DNA of 64,000 nucleotides from JAVBSX01 sp031549565 (GTDB lineage Bacteria; Planctomycetota; Planctomycetia; Pirellulales; Thermoguttaceae): assembly GCA_031549565.1 (NCBI GenBank), contig JAVBPO010000005.1, positions 17,958 to 81,957 on the forward strand, given 5' to 3'. A program made the position numbers and the translations under genes. The notes beneath the pieces are model-generated. The model saw only the letters and a list, made by a program, of their open reading frames with translations, had not been told where the DNA came from and searched no databases. Positions 25,146 to 33,762 of the stretch are shown here, in pieces; positions within the stretch are counted from its first letter, which is position 1; each line of letters opens with the position of its first letter.

Positions 25146-25335
25146 GGGTGCGCACAAATTTCCTTGTCTGTTTGGGCAAAATAGGGTGTCATGTCATGCC
25201 GAGGTATTCCGAAGCATCTGGTTTCAAGCCGTGTTCGCAACATAATGCGTGTTGCCGGATGCACCAGATTCTTCCCTCCGTGAGTACACTTCGTTCAGAA
25301 GGACAACTCACGACCGGAAAATTTGCGCGCACCCC
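25146..25335. repeat. 190-bp element with 18-19-bp terminal inverted repeats
   Basis: GGGTGCGCACAAATTTCC at the left matches the complement of GGAAAATTTGCGCGCACCC at the right with one extra base. Inside are nested inverted segments: GAAGCATCTGG (25211) with CCAGATTCTTC (25265), and GCAACA/TGTTGC. It contains no gene and could be a MITE or a structured RNA. The rest of the 24998-25407 gap shows nothing else. Confidence 0.6.
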
Positions 25336-25407
25336 TCCTGAATTGATCTTGACCATACTGGTCGTTTTTCTTACGATGCGGTCAATCACGAACACGCTTT
25401 CGACATT

Positions 25408-26064
25408 ATGAAAAACGTCTTTTCGACAGTTCTTTTGATTGCCCTGCTTTGGCAGATCGGTTGCCGCACGTATCAAGCGCAATACGGCAACACGAGCGGC
25501 GTGCAACTGTTCGCGGAGGGAAAATATGCCGAAGCGCTCGCGAAATTTCAAGCGGCCATCGAAACAAACCCGAACGACGCCGATTCCTACTACAATATCG
25601 CCGCAGTCCATCATTATTTGGGCCGGGTCAACCGGGATTCGAACCAATACGCCCAAGCGGGGCAGAATTATCAGCTTTGTCTGACGAAAAATCCGAACCA
25701 TACTTCCGCCTACCGCGGTTATGCCGTTTGGTTCATGGAGCAGAACCGCAAAACGGAAGCGTTCGAATTACTGAAGAATTGGAGCAACCAGAATCCGAAT
25801 CTGCCCGACCCGAAAATTGAGTTGGCCCGTCTTTACCAGGAAACCGGCCAAAACCGGGAAGCCATCGATTACCTGACCGCCGCGATTGCGCTCGATCCCA
25901 AGAACGCCAGGGCGCATCGCTCGCTCGGTTATCTGCGGGAATTGTCTTCCGACTGGAGCCAGGCGATTCTCAACTATAAATACTCGCTCGAAACAGACCC
26001 GAACCAACCGGATTTGGTCAGCCGGATCACGGCTCTGGAGCAGCAAGCAGGAATCAATCGGTAA
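25408..26064 (+). CDS. TPR-repeat lipoprotein
   Basis: A 218-residue protein with a lipoprotein signal (MKNVFSTVLLIALLWQIGC; Cys19 is the predicted lipid site) followed by about five tetratricopeptide repeats, for example GVQLFAEGKYAEALAKFQAAIETNPNDADSYYNIA and GQNREAIDYLTAAIALDPKNARAHRSLGYL. It is likely membrane-anchored in the periplasm and serves as a protein-interaction scaffold. It resembles planctomycete TPR lipoproteins without a known partner. It converges with the BatD-BatE gene. Confidence 0.85.
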   Translation: MKNVFSTVLLIALLWQIGCRTYQAQYGNTSGVQLFAEGKYAEALAKFQAAIETNPNDADSYYNIAAVHHYLGRVNRDSNQYAQAGQNYQLCLTKNPNHTSAYRGYAVWFMEQNRKTEAFELLKNWSNQNPNLPDPKIELARLYQETGQNREAIDYLTAAIALDPKNARAHRSLGYLRELSSDWSQAILNYKYSLETDPNQPDLVSRITALEQQAGINR

Positions 26065-26112
26065 TTGAGTTCGCCGAGCCTAAAACTGTAAGTTGACTCT
26101 TTTGGTGGAAAG

Positions 26113-26184
26113 AGGACAGAGGACAGACGACAGAGGGCAGAGTGAGAATTGCTGATGGTTCGTTCTGCGGTCTGCCGTCTGCCT
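26113..26184. repeat. Heptamer arrays AGGACAG and TCTGCCG
   Basis: Units AGGACAG x2, ACGACAG, AGGGCAG (26113-26140), then TCTGCGG, TCTGCCG, TCTGCCT (26164-26184) in the opposite sense. They form a near-inverted CAG-type pair in the 168-nt convergent gap. Confidence 0.8.
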
Positions 26185-26232
26185 TCATTGACAACCATTC
26201 AGGTCAACTAATGTTTTAACGTTGACGAATCA

Positions 26233-28683
26233 TTAATAGATCGCGACTTCTTCGGTCGGGATCCAGCCGGTTTCGCCGCCGGGGAATTCGGCGCGGATCC
26301 ATTGGCCCCGTTTGTCGCGAACCGTGAATTCCGTACGCTGGAGGACCGGGTCGGTGAACGCCGGTTCGTATTGCGTTGAATTTCCCTTGCGCGGAATCGT
26401 CTGTTCGGCGATCACGACGCCGTATTCGGTACGGTCGAACCGATGCCAATCGTACGCGGCGGAGGCAATCGCAAGCAGCATCAACGCGACGAAAATCCAG
26501 GCGATTTTCGTGAGCGATTTTTCCCGACGAAACAGGGCGAGTATCGCGACCGCGAACGCGAGCAGGGAGATGAAAAACGCCAAGTGAAGCTTCAGCGGAT
26601 AGGAAACCGAATTCTGCCAAAACAAAAGAGCCGGAAGAACGCCGTTTTTTTCCGCGGGGCTGATTGAAATCGCAACCGTTTTCAAATTCGCCAAAAGGTA
26701 AGGATCACGCGGCCAATACCGCTGCGCTTTTCGATACGAAAGAATCGCCAAAGACGGTTCACCGGCCCGACTCCAAGCGTTCCCCTGGTTGTATAAAATC
26801 GCCCCGGATTCGATCCCCCGGTCGATTAATCCCTGGTACATCGCCGCAACGCGGCGGAATTCGTTTTGGGCTTCCCGTTTCGCGATCGTGGTCTCCTCCG
26901 CGAGCGGTTGGACGACTTGTCCCGGTTGGGGAACGGACAGTTCCACCGCTTTTTCAAACGCGAGCGTTGCTTCCTGGAAATCGTTTTCCGGATCGAACGT
27001 CGCACCGCACCCCGGGAGCGAGAGGAGAACGAACAACATTGAAAGAGCGGTTGGGATCGTTCCGGTCCGGAAAGAAACGGTGTCTTCTCGTTTCAGGGGG
27101 GGAAGTGCGGCGATCAAATCTTCCAGTATCTCCGAGCCGCGTTCGACCGATTTTGCGGCCTTTTGCGGAGCGAGCGAACCGAACCGGATCGCGTCGAGAT
27201 GGTCGAACAGGTCGCCGAGCTCTTCGATTTGCGTTTCATGGAGATTCCATTTGCGGACGATTTCAACCGCTTCGTCCGGCGTGATCCCCCGGGCTGTTCC
27301 GTGGGAAACTTCGGCAATGAAATCGACCAGAATATTTCGGATCTGAACGCAAGCCTGGTGCGGTTTATCGTCGTCCAAGAGCTCCTGGAGTCCGGCCATC
27401 CGCTCCCGAGCCAAAGCGATCGCCGCCAATCTCGGCCGTTCCGGGTCGTACGGCCGCCGGATTCTCGCGAAAAAGAGCGCGATTGCGAGGAGACAATATA
27501 TGCCCCAAAGAACCGACAGTACGGTCAAGTAGAAGCCCGGCGTGGTTCGTTGATTTTTCGCCCCGTCAAGGTCGGTAAAGTTCCCAAAAATTCCACTCTC
27601 GGTCAGTATCGGCTCGTTTCGCTTGGGCTTGAGCGGATTTCGGCCCGAGGTGAAAGAGGATTGATCGACCTGCTCCACCGGTTGAATCGTGAGCGTGATC
27701 GGCGAGCTTTTCAGTTCGGTGAACCGTTCCTGTTGGACGTTGAAATAGGATACGACCAGCTCCGGAAAGACGATAAGTCCGCTTTTGTTTGGGCGAATCG
27801 TGTAAGTGTAGCGATAAATGTCGTCGAAAACGTCTTCCGTCGCAGGGTAGGTTTTGAAATTTTCGGCAACCAGCACGTTTTCCGAAAGGTCCGGCGCCTT
27901 GGAATGCACGATGGAGCCGATTCCATGAAACAAGATCGTCAAGGTTAACGGCTCGCCGACTTTGGCTGTCTTCGGAGTGATATCGACTTCCCAATCGAAC
28001 ACGCCGAACAGTCCGACATCGTTTTCCGGGCGATTTTCCCGGGGAACGTCCAGAACCGTCAGTTGCACAGGCTCGCTTTTGACGGAGACGTTGAACGGCT
28101 GTGTAACCGGTTTCCCGTTGGAATCGGCGGTCGTACCGAGTACGATTCCCAAAAACCTGGCCGGCGGAAATGTATACTCGCCGGGAGCCGTCGGGATGTA
28201 GCGCCGTTGGACCGTATATTTCCAGTACTGCCGTTCCGTCCCATCCGCGGCTTTTCGCTGCACCCTTTCCGGGTAGGGGTAATACAAATTGCTGCTGAAA
28301 TCCGTGCGTCTCTTCAGGCCGAAAATCGCGAAACCGTATTGCTTTTGCGGCAATGTTTCGATCCAGAGTTCGTGAGACTCCAGCGGACGCAGCTCGGACG
28401 GGAGCTCCTGCTCATGAGCCCACGAGAGAAAAAGGACGGGAAAACGTTCTTTCTGATGAAGTACCGCGCGGATGAACGGATCCAAAGCGGATGTGTTGTC
28501 CGGGGCTTCCTCGACATAAAGATCGACGCTCAGGTCAACTGGCTGCTGCGGATAAGTCCGATCGGTACTGATCCGCTGCTCGAGGATCACGGGCAAAACA
28601 TCTTCGACCTCGGCCGCGCTCCCTTTGAAAGCTCCGGCGAGCGAGAGAAAAACGAGGAGAATAATCGTCTTTGCACGGGACAC
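26233..28683 (-). CDS. BatD-BatE fusion (aerotolerance operon proteins) with C-terminal SH3-like domain
   Basis: An 816-residue membrane protein. Residues 1-24 form a signal peptide. About 25-340 is the BatD extracytoplasmic Ig-like region, with the ANKVGEPLTLTI-like repeat and TYTIRPNKSGLIVFPELVV. A transmembrane helix spans 384-405. A cytoplasmic segment follows, then a second hydrophobic stretch ending in an internal lipobox (LLSLPGC, Cys559). A BatE-type TPR comes next (YNQGNAWSRAGEPSLAILSYRKAQRYWPRDPYLLANL), then two helices at 697-717 and 726-745, and an SH3-like end (752-816, GQWIRAEFPGGETGWI). BatA/B/C partners are not adjacent. The internal lipobox looks like the fossil start of a once separate BatE. 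Confidence 0.82.
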   Translation of the reverse strand: MSRAKTIILLVFLSLAGAFKGSAAEVEDVLPVILEQRISTDRTYPQQPVDLSVDLYVEEAPDNTSALDPFIRAVLHQKERFPVLFLSWAHEQELPSELRPLESHELWIETLPQKQYGFAIFGLKRRTDFSSNLYYPYPERVQRKAADGTERQYWKYTVQRRYIPTAPGEYTFPPARFLGIVLGTTADSNGKPVTQPFNVSVKSEPVQLTVLDVPRENRPENDVGLFGVFDWEVDITPKTAKVGEPLTLTILFHGIGSIVHSKAPDLSENVLVAENFKTYPATEDVFDDIYRYTYTIRPNKSGLIVFPELVVSYFNVQQERFTELKSSPITLTIQPVEQVDQSSFTSGRNPLKPKRNEPILTESGIFGNFTDLDGAKNQRTTPGFYLTVLSVLWGIYCLLAIALFFARIRRPYDPERPRLAAIALARERMAGLQELLDDDKPHQACVQIRNILVDFIAEVSHGTARGITPDEAVEIVRKWNLHETQIEELGDLFDHLDAIRFGSLAPQKAAKSVERGSEILEDLIAALPPLKREDTVSFRTGTIPTALSMLFVLLSLPGCGATFDPENDFQEATLAFEKAVELSVPQPGQVVQPLAEETTIAKREAQNEFRRVAAMYQGLIDRGIESGAILYNQGNAWSRAGEPSLAILSYRKAQRYWPRDPYLLANLKTVAISISPAEKNGVLPALLFWQNSVSYPLKLHLAFFISLLAFAVAILALFRREKSLTKIAWIFVALMLLAIASAAYDWHRFDRTEYGVVIAEQTIPRKGNSTQYEPAFTDPVLQRTEFTVRDKRGQWIRAEFPGGETGWIPTEEVAIY

Positions 28684-28733
28684 TGTTCTATCGGATATCG
28701 ATCCATGGGCGGGAGGCTCCGCCGCAAACGGGT

Positions 28734-29228
28734 TTAACCGCGTGTATCGATTTTGAAGAGCGGTTTTCCGAATTCGACGGGTTCGCCGTTGGCAACGAGA
28801 ACGGCGAGGATCTTTCCGGTCATTTCCGCTTGAATTTCATTGAAAACTTTCATCGCTTCGAGGATGCAGACCGTTTTTTCCGGGTGCACGGAATCACCGA
28901 CTTTCACGAACGGCGGCGACTGCGGATTGGCCGCGGTGTAAAACGTCCCGACCATCGGGCTTTTGATGTAAGCGATATGCGACTCATCAACGGCAGCAAC
29001 CGGAGGGGGCGTCTGAACGGGCGTCGCAGCAACCGGAGCGGCATAGACCGGGCTCGGAGCGACGAGGGCTGCTTTGGAATCCTTTTTCATCTGGATTCGC
29101 ATATCCCCTTGCATCAGGTCGATTTCGGTCAAATCGTTATCCTGCATCAATTCGACGAGCCGACGAATCCGCCGAACGTCGAACACGTCGTTTTTATCGC
29201 ACTTTTCGCTTTTTTCTTTTTCAGCCAT
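28734..29228 (-). CDS. accB: Biotin carboxyl carrier protein of acetyl-CoA carboxylase
   Basis: A 164-residue subunit that carries biotin between carboxylase and transferase for malonyl-CoA synthesis. The biotin attachment motif is EAMKVFN (Lys near 127) in the conserved context VHPEKTVCILEAMKVFNEIQAE. The N-terminal helix region and a Pro/Ala-rich linker (APSPVYAAPVAATPVQTPPP) are typical of AccB. The usual partner accC is not downstream; the BatD-BatE gene is, 50 nt away. accA is 21 kb away at 49733. Confidence 0.96.
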   Translation of the reverse strand: MAEKEKSEKCDKNDVFDVRRIRRLVELMQDNDLTEIDLMQGDMRIQMKKDSKAALVAPSPVYAAPVAATPVQTPPPVAAVDESHIAYIKSPMVGTFYTAANPQSPPFVKVGDSVHPEKTVCILEAMKVFNEIQAEMTGKILAVLVANGEPVEFGKPLFKIDTRG

Positions 29229-29274
29229 GCCCGGAGAAGTTGATGACGGTTGATCTTTTCCCGATCGTCGCTAT

Positions 29275-29316
29275 GTGACGAGGGGGATAAGAAGAGTGAC
29301 GAGGGGGATAAGAAGA
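29275..29316. repeat. Perfect 21-bp tandem duplication
   Basis: GTGACGAGGGGGATAAGAAG plus A occurs twice head to tail. The period equals three heptamers although no internal 7-bp period remains. It lies in the divergent accB/histidine-kinase gap (29229-29505), which otherwise holds a promoter. Confidence 0.85.
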
Positions 29317-29413
29317 ATAACTGTGTAATTATAACCGGTTTTCAGGATAAAAAAAAGAGAGACTGCTGGAAAAGGGTCGCTCGTTTCGCTTGCCGACAAA
29401 GTTTGACCGTACA

Positions 29414-29442
29414 CTGACAAGAGGAAAAGCATCCATTAGAAT
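29414..29442 (+). promoter_or_regulatory. Sigma-70-type promoter for the histidine kinase
   Basis: CTGACA (29414-29419), 17 nt, TAGAAT (29437-29442). Each hexamer differs from consensus at one position. It lies 64 nt upstream of the ATG. Confidence 0.7.
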
Positions 29443-29505
29443 GGCGTTTTGCGTTTTTCAGGGGGTTAACATCCCGTCCGAATTCACCATGATAGATACA
29501 CTCCA

Positions 29506-30204
29506 ATGATTCCTGACGATCAACTCATGGATGCACTTGCGGAATTCGCGGCGGGGGTGGGACATGAGATCAACAACCCGCTCGCGATCATCAGCGGGCA
29601 CGTTCAGATGCTCCTGACGCGGACCGACGATCCGGAAACGCGAAGGTCTCTTGCCGTGATCGCGGCCCAAGTCAAGCGGGCTTACGAAATGATCGCCGAT
29701 ATCCGGTTGTTCGCGCGCCCCCCGAAACCGGAAAATCGAGAATTCGATCTCTACGCGTTGATCGACGAGCTGGTTGAAAAGAAGATTCCGGAATTTTTGC
29801 CGTCGGGGATTTCGATTCATTGGAATCACGACGAGCCGGAACTGGTCATGGAATCCGACCCGGTACAAATTTCCGTCGCTCTCCTGGCCCTGGTCAGGAA
29901 TTCTCTTGAATCGCTCGGCGAAAGCGGGTCCGTCGCTCTTGAAGTCTTTCGGACGAAATCAGACGGGCGGATCGAAATTTCCGTGACAGACGACGGGCCG
30001 GGGGTCCCGGAAGAAATCCGTTCGAGGATTTTCTCCCCTTTTTTCAGCGGGCGCCAAGCGGGACGCGGACTCGGTTTCGGTTTGCCCAAAGCCTGGAAGA
30101 TCGCCAATCAATGCGGCGGTACGCTCCGATTCGAGCAGGATTCTGAAGGTAAAAATCGTTTTGTCCTGATGGTGGGGAGATGCCTGACGGCAGACGTCAG
30201 ATAA
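29506..30204 (+). CDS. Soluble histidine kinase without sensor domain
   Basis: A 232-residue protein comprising only a kinase core. The phospho-acceptor helix is FAAGVGHEINNPLAIISGHVQML (His near residue 19). The ATPase domain shows the N box ALVRNSLESLG near 131, G1 VTDDGPGVPEE near 164, and G2 GRGLGFGLPKAWKIA near 185. There is no transmembrane helix or N-terminal sensor, so it must act in the cytoplasm with a partner that supplies the signal. No response regulator is adjacent. The C-terminal four or five residues (TADVR) run into a CAG-type heptamer-like stretch. Confidence 0.88.
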   Translation: MIPDDQLMDALAEFAAGVGHEINNPLAIISGHVQMLLTRTDDPETRRSLAVIAAQVKRAYEMIADIRLFARPPKPENREFDLYALIDELVEKKIPEFLPSGISIHWNHDEPELVMESDPVQISVALLALVRNSLESLGESGSVALEVFRTKSDGRIEISVTDDGPGVPEEIRSRIFSPFFSGRQAGRGLGFGLPKAWKIANQCGGTLRFEQDSEGKNRFVLMVGRCLTADVR

Positions 30205-30219
30205 CGAAAATCTCCCATA

Positions 30220-30807
30220 TTACCACTTTTTTTCCCACTGCGCGATTTGGTCCCGGATTTCCTCGTGGGACGGGATCAGCCCGAGCCGCTGGTCCGTTTC
30301 GAACTCGTCTTCCAGTTCGCGGAGTTGTTCCCGAACCTCGACCATCGCCGCTTCGGAAAGACGGTCCACGAACGTGATCCCTTTGAGGTGATCGGTTTCA
30401 TGCTGGACGGCTCGGGCTAAAAAATCTTTCCAGGTAAACCTTTGCGGTTTGCCGTCGAGGGAAATCCCTTCCAGTTCGATTTGAGCGGCGCGAATCACCG
30501 GGGCGCGAATTTCCGGGAAACTCAGGCACCCTTCCTCGTCCTCTTCTTTTCCCTTTTTCTTCTGGATCACCGGATTGAGGAACACATATTCTTCCTCCTT
30601 GTTTTCCCGGTCGCCGGACGCGTTCATTACGAAAAACTGGAACGGAATCCCGACCTGGTTCGCGGCCAGACCGACGCCGTCGGTTTCGTACATCAACTCG
30701 AACATCTCGTCGACGATCCGTTTCAGTTCCGCGTCGATTTTCATAACCGGCTTGGACTTGTATTGCAGGATCGGGTGGGGATACTTTTTGATCGTCAGTT
30801 TATCCAA
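30220..30807 (-). CDS. def: Peptide deformylase
   Basis: A 195-residue metalloenzyme that removes formyl from initiator methionine. The three motifs are present: GVGLAANQVG near residue 44, EEGCLSFPEI near 93 (metal Cys), and QHETDHLKG near 134 (two metal His and catalytic Glu). I use TTG 30807 (DKLTIKKYPHPIL) with GGAG 6 nt upstream; the open frame extends 48 nt further. An insertion of charged residues (KKKGKEEDE) precedes motif 2. Confidence 0.95.
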   Translation of the reverse strand: MDKLTIKKYPHPILQYKSKPVMKIDAELKRIVDEMFELMYETDGVGLAANQVGIPFQFFVMNASGDRENKEEEYVFLNPVIQKKKGKEEDEEGCLSFPEIRAPVIRAAQIELEGISLDGKPQRFTWKDFLARAVQHETDHLKGITFVDRLSEAAMVEVREQLRELEDEFETDQRLGLIPSHEEIRDQIAQWEKKW

Positions 30808-30885
30808 GGAACGCTCCAGTCCATCTGAAAGGAAGAAAAAGAGAGACCGCCCCATTCTATCCCGAAGGGGCTATTCGGCAAGCCG

Positions 30886-31725
30886 TTAAATCCAGAGAAT
30901 CAATCGATCGTCGAACATGTCGGGAATCTGGCGTCGGACCGTTTGCTCGATTTCCCGCTCGTGATACCGGCTGCTGAAATGCGAGGCGATGATCAGTTGG
31001 TTGTTGAATTTCGCGCGGCGTTTTTTCAGGTCGTCCAAGTGCATGTGTCCGAACTTTTGCAGCGCTTCCTGGCGATGTTCCGGCGCGACGAACGTCAATT
31101 CGGTAATCAGGACGTCCGCTTCGTACATGGACGGGTTCTCGTCCAGCCCACGACCGGTACTGTCGCCGAGGTAAGCAACGCGGGGCAATTTGATCTCGTA
31201 GGAAATTTCGACGCCGGAATTTTTCAAATCGCGGATTTCGTCACCGGAAAGGGGAAGATATTCCGGCTTTAATTTTTTTCGACGTTCCCAAACGACATAC
31301 CCGAGCGACGGCAACGAGTGGTAGGTTTTGCAGACCGTAACGATCAGCTCCCGGGAAAGTTCGACGACATCCCCCGCTTTGAGCCCGACGAGATTGCACG
31401 GCAGTTTCCCACGATCCAACCGGGTATAAATACCGAGAAGCTGCCGAACCGTGTCGACCCCCTCTTCCGGGAGGTAAACGGTCGGCGGATCCATGAGCAT
31501 CATCCGACGGCGGGCAACGTAGGCCGGCAGTGCGAGAAGGTGGTCCATGTGCGTATGGGAAATGAACCAGTTCGGTGTTCCCATGAACGACCACGGCTGC
31601 GCTCCGAGATCGAACCCGAGCTTGAATTCCGGGATTCGCCAATACGACTGCACGGCCGCGCGCGAAAACCCCTCGATCGTAAAATGTTGAAACGAAACGC
31701 TTTTATAAGTTTGGTCGGGGATCAA
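30886..31725 (-). CDS. Metallo-beta-lactamase-fold hydrolase, ribonuclease Z-like
   Basis: About 279 residues with the HTHMDH zinc motif (WFISHTHMDHLLALPAYVARRR) near residue 60, a LGDST aspartate strand, a THMD-supporting HMHLDDLKK block and a C-terminal ASHFSSRYHEREI His motif. This order matches the RNase Z/ElaC branch, which trims tRNA 3' trailers, though related phosphodiesterases are possible. The start is uncertain: TTG at 31725 (IPDQTYKSVSF) is where homology should begin, TTG 31773 is an alternative, and the longer frame to 31884 reads through a GTTTAGCCCG stem-loop. Confidence 0.78.
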   Translation of the reverse strand: MIPDQTYKSVSFQHFTIEGFSRAAVQSYWRIPEFKLGFDLGAQPWSFMGTPNWFISHTHMDHLLALPAYVARRRMMLMDPPTVYLPEEGVDTVRQLLGIYTRLDRGKLPCNLVGLKAGDVVELSRELIVTVCKTYHSLPSLGYVVWERRKKLKPEYLPLSGDEIRDLKNSGVEISYEIKLPRVAYLGDSTGRGLDENPSMYEADVLITELTFVAPEHRQEALQKFGHMHLDDLKKRRAKFNNQLIIASHFSSRYHEREIEQTVRRQIPDMFDDRLILWI

Positions 31726-31819
31726 GACGTCAAAGGAAAAAGAAGCGAGGAAAGGCGGAAAAAATTGAACCAAGAAGTTTACCACGGATCCGACCGCCAA
31801 CAAGAGAATCCGCTCCCCC

Positions 31820-31852
31820 CGTTTAGCCCGAGCAGCGAAGCTGCCGGAGCCG
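31820..31852. repeat. GTTTAGCCCG stem-loop repeat
   Basis: CGTTTAGCCCGAGCAGCG then AAGCTGCCGGAGCC. It is nearly identical to 25018-25048 and again lies just upstream of a minus-strand gene. Confidence 0.75.
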
Positions 31853-31902
31853 CCACCCGAAAAAAACAATGATATCCGCAACACATTCCAAAATTCCCGA
31901 GG

Positions 31903-31931
31903 TTGACAAAGCGACGATATTCGTTTAGACT
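31903..31931 (+). promoter_or_regulatory. Sigma-70-type promoter of ndk-hisS
   Basis: Consensus TTGACA (31903-31908), 17 nt, TAGACT (31926-31931). A leader of about 80 nt precedes ndk. Confidence 0.75.
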
Positions 31932-32020
31932 CCCGGAAATGGGTCGTTCGGGCCTTTACGGTCAGGGGCCGGAGGAACGCCGCTCACTCCGAGACAACGA
32001 TTTCACCTCTTCCGACTTCG

Positions 32021-32425
32021 ATGGAAAAAACACTCGTTTTGCTGAAACCGGACGCCGTGGTCCGAAACGTCGTCGGCGAAATTCTTGCCCGATTCGAACG
32101 GAAAGGCTTGGCGATCGTCGCCCTGAAAATGCTGCTCATCACGCCGGAATTGGCCAAACGGCATTATGCGGAGCATGTTGCCCAACCGTTTTATCCGGAT
32201 TTGGAGCGGTATATTACCAGCGGACGTTCCGTAGCGCTGATCTTGGAAGGGCCCGAAGCGATATCGGTCGTTCGGACTCTCGCCGGTCCGACCGACGGGA
32301 GCCTCGCGCCCCCCGGAACGATTCGCGGCGATTATAGTTTAAGTTATCGGCAAAACCTCGTCCACGCGTCCGACGGTCCGCAGTCCGCGATGCGGGAAAT
32401 CGCGATTTTCTTTCCGGAATTATGA
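32021..32425 (+). CDS. ndk: Nucleoside diphosphate kinase
   Basis: A 134-residue enzyme equilibrating NTP pools by phosphoryl transfer through a His. The N-terminus (MEKTLVLLKPDAVVRN) and KRHYAEH are typical. The catalytic-site motif reads NLVHASDGPQSA near residue 112, where most family members have NxxHGSD; the phospho-His is kept. The stop overlaps the hisS start in an ATGA arrangement, so the two genes are translationally coupled. Confidence 0.95.
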   Translation: MEKTLVLLKPDAVVRNVVGEILARFERKGLAIVALKMLLITPELAKRHYAEHVAQPFYPDLERYITSGRSVALILEGPEAISVVRTLAGPTDGSLAPPGTIRGDYSLSYRQNLVHASDGPQSAMREIAIFFPEL

Positions 32426-33747
32426 TAACACCACGTACACTCAAAGGATTTCGCGACGACCTTCCGGAAACGATGATGCTCCGGGAAAAAATCATCGACG
32501 CCGTCCGCGACGTTTTTCGTTCGTTCGGGTTTTGCCCGATCGATACGCCCGCTTTGGAATACCTGGAAATTCTCTCCGGCAAAGGGAGCGAAGAAACGGA
32601 CAAGCAGCTTTACAAGTTCACCGATCACGGCGGGCGACAGGTCGGGCTGCGTTTCGATTTGACCGTTCCGCTGGCCCGGTTCACGGCGGAGCATATCGGG
32701 GAACTCGGAACGCCGTTCAAGCGGTATCACATCGCGAAAGTTTGGCGCGGCGAAAACACGCAGTCGGGGCGGTATCGCGAATTCATGCAGTGCGATTTCG
32801 ATACGATCGGAACCGATTCGATCGCGTCGGACATCGAAACCGGGCTCGTGATGTACGAGATTCTTCGGAAAATCGTCGGACCCGATTTCAAAATTCGGAT
32901 CAACAATCGAAAAGTCCTCAGCGGACTGCTTGAAAAACTTGGCCTGGCGGACAAGGCGACCGCGATGCTTCGCTGCCTGGACAAACTCGGCAAGATCGGA
33001 CGTGAGAAAGTCGCCGCGGAGATGGTCCAATTCGCCGGCGCGACGCCGACGCAAGCCGACGGCGTCCTGAAACTAGCCGAATTGACCGGCTCGAACGAGG
33101 AAATCCTGGATTCGCTCAAGCCGATGCTTGCCGGTAATGCGACGGGAGAAGACGGGATCGGAAAATTGAACACGTTTCTTTCCGCCGTCGCGGCGGCGGG
33201 TGTTCCGAACGACCGGATCGTCTTGGACGTGTCCATCGCCCGCGGCTTGGATTATTATACGGGAACGATTTACGAAACGTTTTTGGACGACCTGCCGCAG
33301 ATCGGGAGCGTGTGCAGCGGCGGGCGATACGATAATCTCGCGGAGCTTTATACGAAACAGAAACTGCCCGGCGTCGGGGCGTCGCTCGGATTGGATCGGC
33401 TCCTGGCCGCTTTGGAGCAACTCGGCCGGTTGGAAAAATCGCAATCGCCGGTCGACGTTTTCCTCCCTTATTTCGTGGAATCACGGCTCGGCGATTACCT
33501 GAAGCTGGCCGCGACGCTGCGGGAAAACGGGATCGGGGTCGAATTTTATCCGGAACCGAAAAAACTCGGACAGCAGCTCAAATACGCCGACAAAAAAGGA
33601 TTCCGGTACGCGATCATCATCGGCGAAGACGAGTTCGCTCAAAACGTTTGTCAATTCAAGAACCTCAAATCCGCTTCGGCCAAAGAAGTGGCGTTATGCG
33701 ATTTGCCGAATGAGATTAAACAGGTGGATTTTTCAGCCCGGGGCTAA
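32422..33747 (+). CDS. hisS: Histidyl-tRNA synthetase
   Basis: A 441-residue class II synthetase. Motif 1 lies around FRSFGFCPIDTPALEY, motif 2 is RYHIAKVWRGENTQSGRYREFMQCDFD near residue 108, the HisA motif includes ARGLDYYTGTIYE near 273, and motif 3 is LPGVGASLGLDRLLAAL near 315. The C-terminal anticodon-binding domain is present. Length and order are those of bacterial HisRS. It is second in an operon with ndk. Confidence 0.97.
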   Translation: MITPRTLKGFRDDLPETMMLREKIIDAVRDVFRSFGFCPIDTPALEYLEILSGKGSEETDKQLYKFTDHGGRQVGLRFDLTVPLARFTAEHIGELGTPFKRYHIAKVWRGENTQSGRYREFMQCDFDTIGTDSIASDIETGLVMYEILRKIVGPDFKIRINNRKVLSGLLEKLGLADKATAMLRCLDKLGKIGREKVAAEMVQFAGATPTQADGVLKLAELTGSNEEILDSLKPMLAGNATGEDGIGKLNTFLSAVAAAGVPNDRIVLDVSIARGLDYYTGTIYETFLDDLPQIGSVCSGGRYDNLAELYTKQKLPGVGASLGLDRLLAALEQLGRLEKSQSPVDVFLPYFVESRLGDYLKLAATLRENGIGVEFYPEPKKLGQQLKYADKKGFRYAIIIGEDEFAQNVCQFKNLKSASAKEVALCDLPNEIKQVDFSARG

Positions 33748-33762
33748 CGGAGAACAAAAAAA

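Noticed and set aside
24998..25264. N-terminal extension of the first UvrD helicase by 89 residues
   Set aside because: It crosses a GTTTAGCCCG stem-loop and the 190-bp element, and helicase homology begins at the GTG at 24997.
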